Below, piece after piece: positions 35,697 through 44,733 of a stretch of DNA of 64,000 nucleotides. The stretch comes from Fidelibacterota bacterium (GTDB lineage: Bacteria; Fidelibacterota; Marinisomatia; SCGC-AAA003-L08; JACNLC01), in contig JABHXA010000001.1 in assembly GCA_018657495.1 (NCBI GenBank), forward strand, positions 248,016 to 312,015. Direction: 5' to 3'. The position numbers and the translations under genes were made by a program. The notes under the pieces are model-generated. The model searched no databases. It was not told the origin of the DNA and saw only the letters and a program-made list of their open reading frames with translations. Numbering within the stretch: the stretch's first letter is position 1; each line of letters begins with the position of its first letter.

Positions 35697-38285
35697 TTAT
35701 TTTCCTTCTGTGACGTTATATTTTGTCGGCTCTCCCTGACTTTTGAGAAGTAAATTTATTTCTTTTTTGAGATCAATCATTTTTAGTTCTCTGCCAATCA
35801 TGGCCTTATTGTGCCGCGCCAATGTATTGATTTTATTCTTCAGATCCTTTTCTGTTTTCCATCGCTCTATCTCTGCTACAACCCGATCTGAAAAAGCCCT
35901 CAGCATTATCTCGGCAAAAGACTCATTTTTAATCGGGGTCTCATTCAACAGCACAATTATTCCCAGGGGTTCCCCTAAGATATTAAAAAGGGGGCTTCCA
36001 ACATAGGCTTCGGCATTAAAATGTTCTGACATAATTTTATTGATGTAGAGAGAGCTGAGATTCGATGGAATATTTACAACTTTGTGTTCAAGCACGCCCT
36101 CGCATGGTGTATCGAGTATCTCATAATTAAAAAGATCCATTACAACGCCATTGGAATATCCACCAAGAACCTGAACTTCAGTACCATTTTTTCTGAAGTG
36201 ACCAATATAAACGTGATCGATGCCGATTGATTGAGCAAGCTGCCAGGAGACCTTTTCATAAAATTCTTTACCAGAAAGTTTTGTGAAACTGGTACCAAGC
36301 TCACGAAATGTAGACTCCAGCATTTTTTTCTCACTAATATTTCTTTGGATAGAAAGATAACCGACTATTTTCTCATTTTCATATATCGGATCAATGGATT
36401 CTTCAACTGTGAGCACCTTCCCGCTTTTTGCAATTTTGGATACCTCCAATGTCATATTCTTTCTTTTCAGGATTGTTTTCCACAGATCTCGGTAGAAATT
36501 TTTACCGGATTTTTCTTCGCTGATAATATCAGGCGTCGCTTTGCCAATTATTTCATCAGCGGTATATCCATATTGTAATTCAAATTGAGGATTTACAAAG
36601 GTAAATATTCCATCATAGTCAGTCATATAAATAACATCATGGGTATTTTTTACTGCTTGGTTTAAGCGGATCAGATCTTTTTCGGACTTTTTCCGTTTTG
36701 TTATATCCACAAGGGTAACTAATCCAGCCTCATCTCCTTCAAAATCGACAATTGCTGCTGTAAAATCACACCAGCGCTCGCCCCCATCTTTGGTAATCAC
36801 CTTAAAATCATATTTGGGAACCAGCGTTGTACCTTTTCTCCTTGACATTCCTCGTGCCACAATATCCCGATAATCAGGATGGACCATTGACCAGACATCC
36901 ATCTCAAGTAATTCGTCTTTTGTATACCCACTAATTTGCGACAGTGCCGGATTTACATACTTAAAACGACCCCGTTGATAAACGAAAATAGCAAAACTTG
37001 ATGACTCAGATAGTATCCTGAATTTATTTTCACTTTCTGTTAAATAATCTACTGCCTGTTTGTACTTGATTGCCCTGGCAATTTGATGGGAGATAAACTG
37101 CAGCATCTCAACATCATTCTCAGTAAATACTTTGACATCATTGTAGTTTTGAATGGCAATTACTCCCAGAATCCCCTGGTCATGTGTTAAGGGGATACCT
37201 ATCCATTCTTCTGGTATCGAGCCAATAACCGTTAAATCATTGTTATTACTCATGTACTCTATCTCTTTTTTTGTTACAAAAAGAGTTGAGCGATTTTTTA
37301 TCACATATTCAGTCAACCCATCACCGAATGGGTGTTTTGATGGAAATTTGTCCCTTGAATCAACGGAATATGGAAACTCCAAGGTTTTTTTATCCTCATT
37401 ATACAAAGCAATAAATAAGTTCTCTGTGTACATGAAATCACTGATTGAGCTATGTATTTTTTGATAAAGCTGGGGCAGGGATTCGGTTGAATGCACGGCT
37501 TCTGATATTTTTCTTATGGCCTTTTCTTGACGTTGAAGCCGTATGTCTTTTGTAATATCTCTGGATATCACCTGAATGGCCGGTTTTTTGTTCCATTCAA
37601 ATGGGATTGCTGTTACCCTTACATCTATTACACGGCCATCCAATCGGATGAACTTTTCATCAGCCGGTGAGCTCGGTTTCCCGGATTTCAACATTTTAGT
37701 CATTCGGACTTTTGCGAATTCGATATAATCAGGATGAATGTGATTGATCACCTTTGATCCGATGATATCCTCCGGAGAAGTAGCGCCACCCATCTCACAT
37801 GCGGCAGGGTTTGCATAGATTATTTTACCATCCTGGTGGATAAATATTGAGTTTGGTGAAGCCTCCACCAGGGATCGATATCTTCCTTCATTTTCCTTCA
37901 ATTGCGATGTAATTCCGTGTTTATACAATGCCATTGTGACAGCGATCTTAAGTTCTTTTTGACCAAATGGTTTTAACACGTATCCAAAAGGGTCTGAAAT
38001 CTTTGCTTTTTCTAAAATAAAATCATCAGCAAATGCAGTTAAAAATATAATTGGTACATCCTGTAGTTCCTGAATTTGCTGGGCCGTTTTGATACCATCC
38101 ATTTCACCCTTTAGCTTGATATCCATTATGACCAGATGCACGTCATGCTGATGGATAGCTTTTATTGCCTGGTCACCTGTGGCTGCAATTTCTACAATAC
38201 GATATTCCAGAGATTCCAGATATTGCTTGATATGCTCAGCAGTAATTCGCTCATCTTCAACTATTAATATGTTGGATTTAGACAT
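35697..38285 (-). CDS. Response regulator with PAS/GAF sensor array, no effector domain
   Basis: 862 residues. The REC domain (1-125) is complete: Glu10/Asp11, phospho-acceptor Asp55 in VIMDIKL, Thr83 and Lys105 in VLKPF. Then come PAS (about 130-245), GAF (about 255-410), two PAS (about 420-540 and 540-660), a second GAF (about 665-815) and a C-terminal coiled coil (NTLARHNKAMIGRELKMIDLKK). No kinase, DNA-binding, GGDEF or phosphatase domain is visible. It starts seven bases after the histidine kinase gene and is surely its partner. Output may be protein-protein through the coiled coil; the C-terminus is a genuine TAA. Confidence 0.92.
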   Translation of the reverse strand: MSKSNILIVEDERITAEHIKQYLESLEYRIVEIAATGDQAIKAIHQHDVHLVIMDIKLKGEMDGIKTAQQIQELQDVPIIFLTAFADDFILEKAKISDPFGYVLKPFGQKELKIAVTMALYKHGITSQLKENEGRYRSLVEASPNSIFIHQDGKIIYANPAACEMGGATSPEDIIGSKVINHIHPDYIEFAKVRMTKMLKSGKPSSPADEKFIRLDGRVIDVRVTAIPFEWNKKPAIQVISRDITKDIRLQRQEKAIRKISEAVHSTESLPQLYQKIHSSISDFMYTENLFIALYNEDKKTLEFPYSVDSRDKFPSKHPFGDGLTEYVIKNRSTLFVTKKEIEYMSNNNDLTVIGSIPEEWIGIPLTHDQGILGVIAIQNYNDVKVFTENDVEMLQFISHQIARAIKYKQAVDYLTESENKFRILSESSSFAIFVYQRGRFKYVNPALSQISGYTKDELLEMDVWSMVHPDYRDIVARGMSRRKGTTLVPKYDFKVITKDGGERWCDFTAAIVDFEGDEAGLVTLVDITKRKKSEKDLIRLNQAVKNTHDVIYMTDYDGIFTFVNPQFELQYGYTADEIIGKATPDIISEEKSGKNFYRDLWKTILKRKNMTLEVSKIAKSGKVLTVEESIDPIYENEKIVGYLSIQRNISEKKMLESTFRELGTSFTKLSGKEFYEKVSWQLAQSIGIDHVYIGHFRKNGTEVQVLGGYSNGVVMDLFNYEILDTPCEGVLEHKVVNIPSNLSSLYINKIMSEHFNAEAYVGSPLFNILGEPLGIIVLLNETPIKNESFAEIMLRAFSDRVVAEIERWKTEKDLKNKINTLARHNKAMIGRELKMIDLKKEINLLLKSQGEPTKYNVTEGK

Positions 38286-38292
38286 GATTTAC

Positions 38293-39765
38293 CTATATCA
38301 TTTTACTACTTTTGGGAAATACAATTTCCACCTTTGTTCCATCTTCCTTATTTATAGAGATATCTCCACCCAGCTGGTCTTCACCCAATATTTTTACAAG
38401 GTGCAGCCCAAAGGACGGATCTTTACCTGTGTACTCTTCTCTAACGATAGCCTCGTCTGTATCATGAATAATCAGCTTGAACTGCGTCTCGTTTTCTTCC
38501 ATGATGACAAAAATCTGACCTTCCCTTTTTACATCAAAAGCATTTTTTATTGAATTGGATACCAATTCATTAACAATTAATCCACATGGTATTGCCTGGT
38601 TGATATTTATTGTTATTCCCTTGATAATAATATTTTGCTGGACTTTGGCAGGATCGACCTTATAATATTGAAACAAGTAATTCATCAATGACTGGACATA
38701 CTTTTCAAAATCAATATTTGCCATGTCTCCTGTATTATATAGTTGGTCGTGGATCAGAGACATTGACTGTATTCTCTGGTCAGTGGCAAAAATGATATTA
38801 TCGATGTTTCCACTCTTTTCATTTAGGGCTTGAAGCTTTAACAGACTGGATATGATTTGCATATTGTCCTTGACCCTATGATGCACTTCTTTCATCATCA
38901 AATTCTTATTGCCAATGGCATGATTTAGGCTGTTTTCAATTTTTTTTCTATCTTTTATCTGATTTTTTAGAATAACATTTCGACTTTTCAATTCGTCCAT
39001 GAGTTTTTGAAATTCTTTATTTTTTCTTATTAATGAGTGGTGAGTTTTATAGTTTTCTTTTGCCAGTTTGTAAAAAGCAGCTGTTACTTCGCCAATTTCA
39101 CTGGAGTCGAGTTTGTTATAATTTTTTGGGATAACGCCCTTTTTCATTTTTTTAATAACCTGTTTTAAATTTTCAATAGGAAGTAATATCGTTTTCTTTA
39201 ATGCAATATTTAACCACCAAGCCACCAGCGAAAATGATATCAGAAAATATACAATCGTAATTAACAATGTAAGATAGATGGTATCCCAAATTGAGTCCAA
39301 AGAATAGTATATTTTTATATACCCAAGCCATTTATCAGATATAATTATTTTTGACGTGAGGGTGAGCATGTGCCCATTGTTAAATGTTTCCCGTTGGATT
39401 AAGTTTGATACATAGCTTCTATCTTCTATAGAAAGATCCTGCACCGGAATCGCCCAATCGTTCTGGATGATTAGCTCTCCTTCTTTGCTGAATATTTCAA
39501 CCTGAAAAACATTCATTTCTTCAGTTATTTGATTTAGCCTATTAGCTAGAGTATCCATCTGGTCATTGATCAAAGCAGCACCAATTTCGCCTTTGGATTG
39601 CTCAAAAACATTTAATAAAAAATGCTTTTTGTCCTCTATAATCATGTTATAGGTGGCCATCTGGTAAATAGTAATAATTATTCCTGAGATAATAGTTACA
39701 GACATTGAAATAAGCAGGATCATGCCCACCAGCTGCTTTTTAAGAGAGTATACTTTAGCGGCCAT
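38293..39765 (-). CDS. Membrane sensor histidine kinase of the HisKA_2 type
   Basis: 490 residues. Membrane helix 1 (MILLISMSVTIISGIIITIY) and helix 2 near 180-205 (LLITIVYFLISFSLVAWWL) enclose a periplasmic sensor of about 140 residues; a HAMP-like linker (LPIENLKQVIKKMKKG) and coiled coil follow. The phospho-acceptor motif MMKEVHHRVKDNMQIISSLL near 295 is the HisKA_2 type. In the ATPase domain the N box NELVSNSIKNAF and SFGLHLVKIL are present, but the G1 box, usually DNGxG, reads HDTDEA, so ATP binding may be altered. Transcribed just ahead of its response regulator. Confidence 0.92.
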   Translation of the reverse strand: MAAKVYSLKKQLVGMILLISMSVTIISGIIITIYQMATYNMIIEDKKHFLLNVFEQSKGEIGAALINDQMDTLANRLNQITEEMNVFQVEIFSKEGELIIQNDWAIPVQDLSIEDRSYVSNLIQRETFNNGHMLTLTSKIIISDKWLGYIKIYYSLDSIWDTIYLTLLITIVYFLISFSLVAWWLNIALKKTILLPIENLKQVIKKMKKGVIPKNYNKLDSSEIGEVTAAFYKLAKENYKTHHSLIRKNKEFQKLMDELKSRNVILKNQIKDRKKIENSLNHAIGNKNLMMKEVHHRVKDNMQIISSLLKLQALNEKSGNIDNIIFATDQRIQSMSLIHDQLYNTGDMANIDFEKYVQSLMNYLFQYYKVDPAKVQQNIIIKGITININQAIPCGLIVNELVSNSIKNAFDVKREGQIFVIMEENETQFKLIIHDTDEAIVREEYTGKDPSFGLHLVKILGEDQLGGDISINKEDGTKVEIVFPKSSKMI

Positions 39766-39873
39766 TATTTAACAAAAGATCAACATAATCAGAATACAGC
39801 ATTTTATGTTCAACATGTCTGATTTTATTTTCGAATAGTAAAAACAGGTTATCATTGAAAATATATGCATATA

Positions 39874-40335
39874 CTAGTTTATAGGTGGATTGGGATCGTC
39901 TTTAACGGTTCTCATGACAATCATGGTTTCTACATGTTGTAAGCCAGGCAGGGTACTCAAGGTATGAAGAAGAAAATCTTCATAGGCTTTTATGCTTTTT
40001 ACGGATACCTTCAGCATGAAATCTGCTTTTCCGGTGATGTGATAACATCCAGTAATTTCTGCAATCCCCTTTACAATCTCCATGAATTCCAGTATATTAT
40101 CTTTTTTATGGCGAGATAAAATGACCTCAACAAATGTTTCAACGCCAAACCCTATTTTTTCTGCATCAATCTTGGCATGATACCCCTTAATGACACCATA
40201 TTTCTCTAGCTTTTTAACTCTTTCCAGGGTTGGGGCTGGCGATAATCCAATTCGTTTTGCCAATTCTGAATTGGTAATCCTGCCATCATTTCTGATGATG
40301 GACAGTATGAGATTATCTATTTTGTCTATCTTCAT
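39874..40335 (-). CDS. Lrp/AsnC-family transcriptional regulator
   Basis: 153 residues. The N-terminal winged helix-turn-helix (IDNLILSIIRNDGRITNSELAKRIGLSPAPTLERVKKLEKYGVIKGY) and the RAM ligand-binding domain (FVEVILSRHKKDNILEFMEIVKGIAEITGCYHITGKADFML) are both complete. Members bind amino acids and control amino-acid metabolism or transport. The neighbour upstream on the same strand is the Xaa-Pro peptidase operon, a possible target. ATG start; strand shared with the peptidase but with a 43-base gap. Confidence 0.95.
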   Translation of the reverse strand: MKIDKIDNLILSIIRNDGRITNSELAKRIGLSPAPTLERVKKLEKYGVIKGYHAKIDAEKIGFGVETFVEVILSRHKKDNILEFMEIVKGIAEITGCYHITGKADFMLKVSVKSIKAYEDFLLHTLSTLPGLQHVETMIVMRTVKDDPNPPIN

Positions 40336-40378
40336 ATGTGTTTATGAGATATTTAGAATAATTGTGGTTATATTTGCA

Positions 40379-41455
40379 TTATACAATTATCAATTCCTTT
40401 GTTGAACGATTTAATGCTGTACATCCATCAGAATGAATCCAGATGTCATCTTCAATTCTAACCCCCCCAAAGTCAGGGATGTAAATACCCGGCTCGATTG
40501 TGACGACATTGTTTTCTATCAAAGGAGTGTTATTTTCTTTAAACAAGCGCGGCGATGTATGTACTTCAAGACCAATTCCATGCCCGGTTGAGTGGATGAA
40601 TTTATCTCCATAACCACGCTGGTCTATATAATCCCGACAGGCGGAATCTACAAAAGCACCAGTCACACCAGCTTTTGCAGCACTAATTCCAGCAAGATTT
40701 GATCCAAGAACAATGTCATATATTTCACGATGACGATCAGTTGCCTCTCCAACTACAACCGTTCGGGTCATATCTGCATGATAACCTTCAAATTTAGCGC
40801 CAAAATCCATAACCACAAAATCACCTTTTTCAAACGCCTTATCTGATGGAGAAGCATGAGGTAGAGCGCTAAATATTCCCGACGCAATTATGGTGTCAAA
40901 ACTATCGCCATCGGCACCATTCAATTTGAATAAGTATGATATTTTTGCTGCAATATTCTTCTCAATGGCACCTTCCTTCATCTCTGAAAGTATTTCATCA
41001 AAAACGGTGTCCGTAATCTCAATTGCCGCCTTTAGTGATTTTATTTCATCCATGTCTTTTACTGCTGCCAGATTTTCAACAAGTTCTTCAGTGGGAATGA
41101 ATTTTATCTTTTCAAAATCTTTATTTATATTATTATAAAGCTTTACAGAAGTGTGAATTGACTCAAACCCAACCTTCATACCACTCTTAAAAACATTCAG
41201 CTTTTGGATCAAGGAAACATATCCTTTTTCGATGATGTGCACCTGTGCATTCTTTACTTGTCTTTGCGACTGTTCAGTATACCGGCTATCCGTAAGAAAT
41301 ATAGCCTCTTTTTCAGTGAGAATGAACTGACCTGCAGACCCGGTAAATCCCGTCATATATTTAACATTGGTAATTTTAGTAATATAAAGACAATCAAGAT
41401 TAAGTGTGCCCATTTGTGCACGCAGCTTATCCAGTCGTTTATGAAAATTTGTCAT
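40379..41455 (-). CDS. Xaa-Pro aminopeptidase-type M24 metallopeptidase
   Basis: 358 residues: an N-terminal creatinase-like domain (LDCLYITKITNVKYMTGFTGSAG) and a pita-bread catalytic domain with the five metal ligands visible in MDFGAKFEGYHADMTRTV (two Asp), STGHGIGLEVHTSP (His), TIEPGIYI (Glu) and VRIEDDIWI (Glu). Cleaves X-Pro peptide bonds in the cytosol. It overlaps the TPR gene by four bases (ATGA) as the last gene of the dtd-to-peptidase operon. Confidence 0.94.
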   Translation of the reverse strand: MTNFHKRLDKLRAQMGTLNLDCLYITKITNVKYMTGFTGSAGQFILTEKEAIFLTDSRYTEQSQRQVKNAQVHIIEKGYVSLIQKLNVFKSGMKVGFESIHTSVKLYNNINKDFEKIKFIPTEELVENLAAVKDMDEIKSLKAAIEITDTVFDEILSEMKEGAIEKNIAAKISYLFKLNGADGDSFDTIIASGIFSALPHASPSDKAFEKGDFVVMDFGAKFEGYHADMTRTVVVGEATDRHREIYDIVLGSNLAGISAAKAGVTGAFVDSACRDYIDQRGYGDKFIHSTGHGIGLEVHTSPRLFKENNTPLIENNVVTIEPGIYIPDFGGVRIEDDIWIHSDGCTALNRSTKELIIV

Positions 41456-42129
41456 TCAGAGTTTTCCTCTTCTTTTAATTGTTCTTGAATTTCATTTCGT
41501 TCTTTTTCAATCTCTACAATATTTCCACCTTTTTCCTCAACAATATCTAAAACATCCAAAGCTTGCTGATAGTTATTTTGGACTTTAAATACCCTCGCGA
41601 GAGTCAAAGTAGCAATTCTTCTGTTGATACCAATACTTTCATGGGACTGGTCTGGTTCGGTTGGCTCCTCAGCATTATCCTTATTCTTCAAGCCAATATG
41701 ATCAGGGGCTTCCGGTTTTAGAAGTTCTTCCTGATTACTATTTAACCATGACAGACATTCAATATCCCCGGGCAATATATGCAGTATTCTCTCAACTATT
41801 GGGTGAATCGTTTTTACACTGCGTCCCAATTCATCCTGTACTTCTATTAGCAATTTCATCGCCAATATATGCAATTCCGAATGCTCAATAATCATTTTTA
41901 GATGTTTTTCAGCCTGGAGCATATTATTATCAACTAATTCAATCTTAGAAAGAATATATCGACCTTCAATAGAATCTGGATGATGTTTAAGCCCGATATC
42001 ACACACCTTCCGGGCTCTTTTCATATCGCTTTCATTAAAATACAGATCTGCTAAAACAGGAAATATTGGGGTATCGAAATTTTCTGCAAAATGATGCTCA
42101 AGTCCTTTTTTGTTTGTCAGGCTGATCAT
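41452..42129 (-). CDS. TPR-repeat protein
   Basis: 225 residues built of TPR-like helical pairs: [40 protein letters not shown] and [20 protein letters not shown], and a charged C-terminal coiled coil. No signal peptide. It is sandwiched between the carboxylase and peptidase genes with four-base ATGA overlaps on both sides, so it is cotranslated with them. Function unknown; TPR proteins act as adaptors. Confidence 0.85.
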   Translation of the reverse strand: MISLTNKKGLEHHFAENFDTPIFPVLADLYFNESDMKRARKVCDIGLKHHPDSIEGRYILSKIELVDNNMLQAEKHLKMIIEHSELHILAMKLLIEVQDELGRSVKTIHPIVERILHILPGDIECLSWLNSNQEELLKPEAPDHIGLKNKDNAEEPTEPDQSHESIGINRRIATLTLARVFKVQNNYQQALDVLDIVEEKGGNIVEIEKERNEIQEQLKEEENSE

Positions 42130-43682
42130 AATGGAATATTCCCATGTTTCTTTTTGGGGTTATGGTCTACCTTTTCAGCAAGAATTTCCAAACCGGATAT
42201 TAGCTTCACCCGTGTTGTATGAGGGACAATAACATCATCAATATAACCCCTCTCGGCGGCGATATAAGGGTTGGCAAATTTCCGCCGGTAATATTTGATC
42301 AGCTCCTCTGTTTTCTTTTCAGGATCATCGGCATCTTTTAGATCCTTTTTCCAGATAATTTCAACAGCACCCTTTGGACCCATAACAGCTATTTCTGCCG
42401 TGGGCCAGGCAAAATTTAAATCTCCCCTGATATGTTTAGATGACATAACATCATACGCACCGCCATAAGCTTTTCGTGTGATGATAGTAATCTTGGGAAC
42501 CGTTGCTTCTGCAAAAGCAAACAACAATTTGGCGCCATGTTTGATGATGCCGCCCCATTCCTGGTCGGTACCCGGAAGAAATCCCGGCACATCCACAAAG
42601 GTGATAATGGGAATATTAAAGGCATCCAGAAATCGAACAAATCTAGCCGCTTTTACTGATGAATTTATATCTAGCACACCGGCAAGATGGGCCGGTTGAT
42701 TGGCAACAATACCGATTGACTGTCCATTGATTCGGGCAAACCCACAAATGATATTAGTGCCAAAATCTGCATGAACTTCAAAAAAAGAATCGATATCCAT
42801 TATACGCTGAATAACCTGGTGCATATCATATGGTTTGTTTGGATTCGACGGGATTATAGTATCAAGATCCATGTCCTGTCTTCCAGGGTCATCGTCACTG
42901 TCAAGTACTGGTGGATTCTCCATATTATTCGATGGTAAATATGACATTAATTTGCGGATACCCTGAAGAACGGCAACTTCATTATCACAGGCAAAATGAG
43001 CCACTCCTGATTTGGAGGCATGGGTGTCTGCACCACCAAGATCTTCCATACTAACTTTTTCATGGGTGACAGTTTTTACCACTTCCGGACCAGTCACAAA
43101 CATATGGCTGGTTTTTTTAGCCATAAAGATAAAATCGGTAATTGCCGGTGAATAAACAGCGCCACCGGCACAGGGGCCGAGAATAGCTGAAATTTGCGGT
43201 ATGACACCGGATACCAGAGTGTTTTTTAAGAAAATATCCGCATAACCAGCAAGACTCACCACCCCCTCCTGAATGCGTGCACCGCCAGAATCATTGAGTC
43301 CGATAATTGGCGTTCCGGTCTTTAAAGCAAAATCCATCGCTTTGCATATTTTCTCGGCAAAGGCCTCGGACAGTGAACCACCAAAAATGGAAAAGTCCTG
43401 AGAGAATACAAACACTTTTCTACCGTCAATTGTGCCATACCCGGTGATGACCCCATCGGTAAGAAATTTGTTTTTCTCCATATCAAAATCATGTGATCTA
43501 TGGGTGACAAACATGTCCATTTCATGAAATGAGCCTTCATCAAGGAGTAAATTCAGACGTTCACGGGCACTAAGTTTTCCTTTATCATGTTGTCGCTTTA
43601 CCCGTAATTCCCCTCCCCCCTGTTTTGCCTGAGATTTTTTTTCTTCCAGCAATCTGATCAATTTTTCAGATGAGGTTTCCAT
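42126..43682 (-). CDS. Acyl-CoA (propionyl/methylmalonyl-CoA) carboxylase beta subunit
   Basis: 518 residues of the carboxyltransferase family (PccB/MmdA). Both crotonase-like halves are present: [37 protein letters not shown] and [16 protein letters not shown] in the first, and [50 protein letters not shown] in consecutive motifs of the second. It transfers carboxyl from biotin to propionyl-CoA or the reverse. The biotin carboxylase and biotin carrier are not in the window. Placement right after a B12-binding methylmalonyl-CoA-mutase domain supports propionate/methylmalonyl-CoA metabolism. Confidence 0.95.
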   Translation of the reverse strand: METSSEKLIRLLEEKKSQAKQGGGELRVKRQHDKGKLSARERLNLLLDEGSFHEMDMFVTHRSHDFDMEKNKFLTDGVITGYGTIDGRKVFVFSQDFSIFGGSLSEAFAEKICKAMDFALKTGTPIIGLNDSGGARIQEGVVSLAGYADIFLKNTLVSGVIPQISAILGPCAGGAVYSPAITDFIFMAKKTSHMFVTGPEVVKTVTHEKVSMEDLGGADTHASKSGVAHFACDNEVAVLQGIRKLMSYLPSNNMENPPVLDSDDDPGRQDMDLDTIIPSNPNKPYDMHQVIQRIMDIDSFFEVHADFGTNIICGFARINGQSIGIVANQPAHLAGVLDINSSVKAARFVRFLDAFNIPIITFVDVPGFLPGTDQEWGGIIKHGAKLLFAFAEATVPKITIITRKAYGGAYDVMSSKHIRGDLNFAWPTAEIAVMGPKGAVEIIWKKDLKDADDPEKKTEELIKYYRRKFANPYIAAERGYIDDVIVPHTTRVKLISGLEILAEKVDHNPKKKHGNIPL

Positions 43683-43686
43683 ATAA

Positions 43687-44094
43687 TTAATCCTGCCTGT
43701 TTTCTTTCACCCAGTCAAAAATATAATCTACGGTGCTTTGAACGGGAGTGCCGGGGCCAAATAATTTTCCTACGCCAATATTATTTAATTGAATCATATC
43801 TTTTTCCGGAATAATTCCCCCGCCGGTTAACAGTCGATCGCCAATGCCTTTTTCTTTCATTAATTTCATGATTTTAGGGAAAACGGCCATATGGGCATTG
43901 TTCAGGCTGGATATTGCGATAACATCAGCATCTTCCTGAACAGCAGCATTAACGATCATTGGCGGGGTCTGCCTGAGACCGAGATAAATGACTTCCATGC
44001 CGGCATCGCGGAATGCCCTGGCAAGAATTTTTATTCCCCGGTCATGTCCATCAAGACCCGGTTTTGCCATAATAACGCGAACTATCTTTTTCAT
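43687..44094 (-). CDS. B12-binding subunit of a methylmalonyl-CoA mutase type enzyme
   Basis: 135 residues comprising only a cobalamin-binding domain. The B12 motif is GLDGHDRG (DxHxxG) near 14-21, followed by the SxL strand ISSLNNAHM and the TGGGI motif near 90. It matches the small, separately encoded C-terminal part of methylmalonyl-CoA mutase. The catalytic large subunit is not in the window. The ATG follows the dtd stop directly (TAAATG) and the carboxylase gene follows four bases later. Confidence 0.93.
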   Translation of the reverse strand: MKKIVRVIMAKPGLDGHDRGIKILARAFRDAGMEVIYLGLRQTPPMIVNAAVQEDADVIAISSLNNAHMAVFPKIMKLMKEKGIGDRLLTGGGIIPEKDMIQLNNIGVGKLFGPGTPVQSTVDYIFDWVKENRQD

Positions 44095-44541
44095 TTATTT
44101 TTCCTTACTATCCATTACAAAAGTAACGGGACCCTCATTGGTTAATGTTACATTCATCATTGCACCAAACACTCCCGTCTCAACAGGAATACTCTTTTGT
44201 TTAATTAAATTTGAAAAATAGCAATATAGCCTATTAGCTTCTTCTGGCCTGGCGGCTTTCTGAAATCCCGGTCTTCTCCCTTTTCGCCAGTCCCCGCATA
44301 ATGTAAACTGACTCACGACAAGTACAGATCCATCTACATCTTGAAGAGATAAATTCATATTTTTGTTTTCATCCTGAAATACTCTCAAAACTGAAATTTT
44401 ATCGGCGAGAAATTTTGCATCCGATTCATCATCATCTTTAAATACGCCAAGTAAAATCAGAAATCCATTACTAATTTTTCCAACGACTTCATTGTCAACT
44501 TCAACATGGGCACCAGAGACTCTTTGTATAGCTGCAATCAT
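44095..44541 (-). CDS. dtd: D-aminoacyl-tRNA deacylase
   Basis: 148 residues, normal length. It hydrolyses D-amino acids wrongly attached to tRNA. Signatures are MIAAIQRVSGAHVEVDNEVVG at the N-terminus, SVLVVSQFTLCGDWRKGRRPGF (the SQFTL motif) and GVFGAMMNVTLTNEGPVTF (the NxGPVT motif), in which catalysis occurs at the cross-subunit Gly-cisPro site. First gene of a compact operon continuing with the B12 domain gene. Confidence 0.96.
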   Translation of the reverse strand: MIAAIQRVSGAHVEVDNEVVGKISNGFLILLGVFKDDDESDAKFLADKISVLRVFQDENKNMNLSLQDVDGSVLVVSQFTLCGDWRKGRRPGFQKAARPEEANRLYCYFSNLIKQKSIPVETGVFGAMMNVTLTNEGPVTFVMDSKEK

Positions 44542-44733
44542 ATTAGAATGAAGTTTTTACCTAAAATAAGCCGAAGTAACACAAAATGCTTACCAAAATA
44601 AAAACTGAAAAATAAATATACTTTTTTACAGCAAACAAATTCATTTTCGGATATCATCAATTTTTGCTTTATCATGAAATTCTTCAAGGCCTAACGCAAA
44701 TACTTCTGTGAATTTTTAACTGTCAAGGTCAAC

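Noticed and set aside
44538-44675. Minus-strand ORF of 45 codons whose TGA overlaps the dtd start by ATGA
   Set aside because: No ribosome site, low-complexity AT-driven residues and no recognisable feature; the overlap alone is weak evidence.
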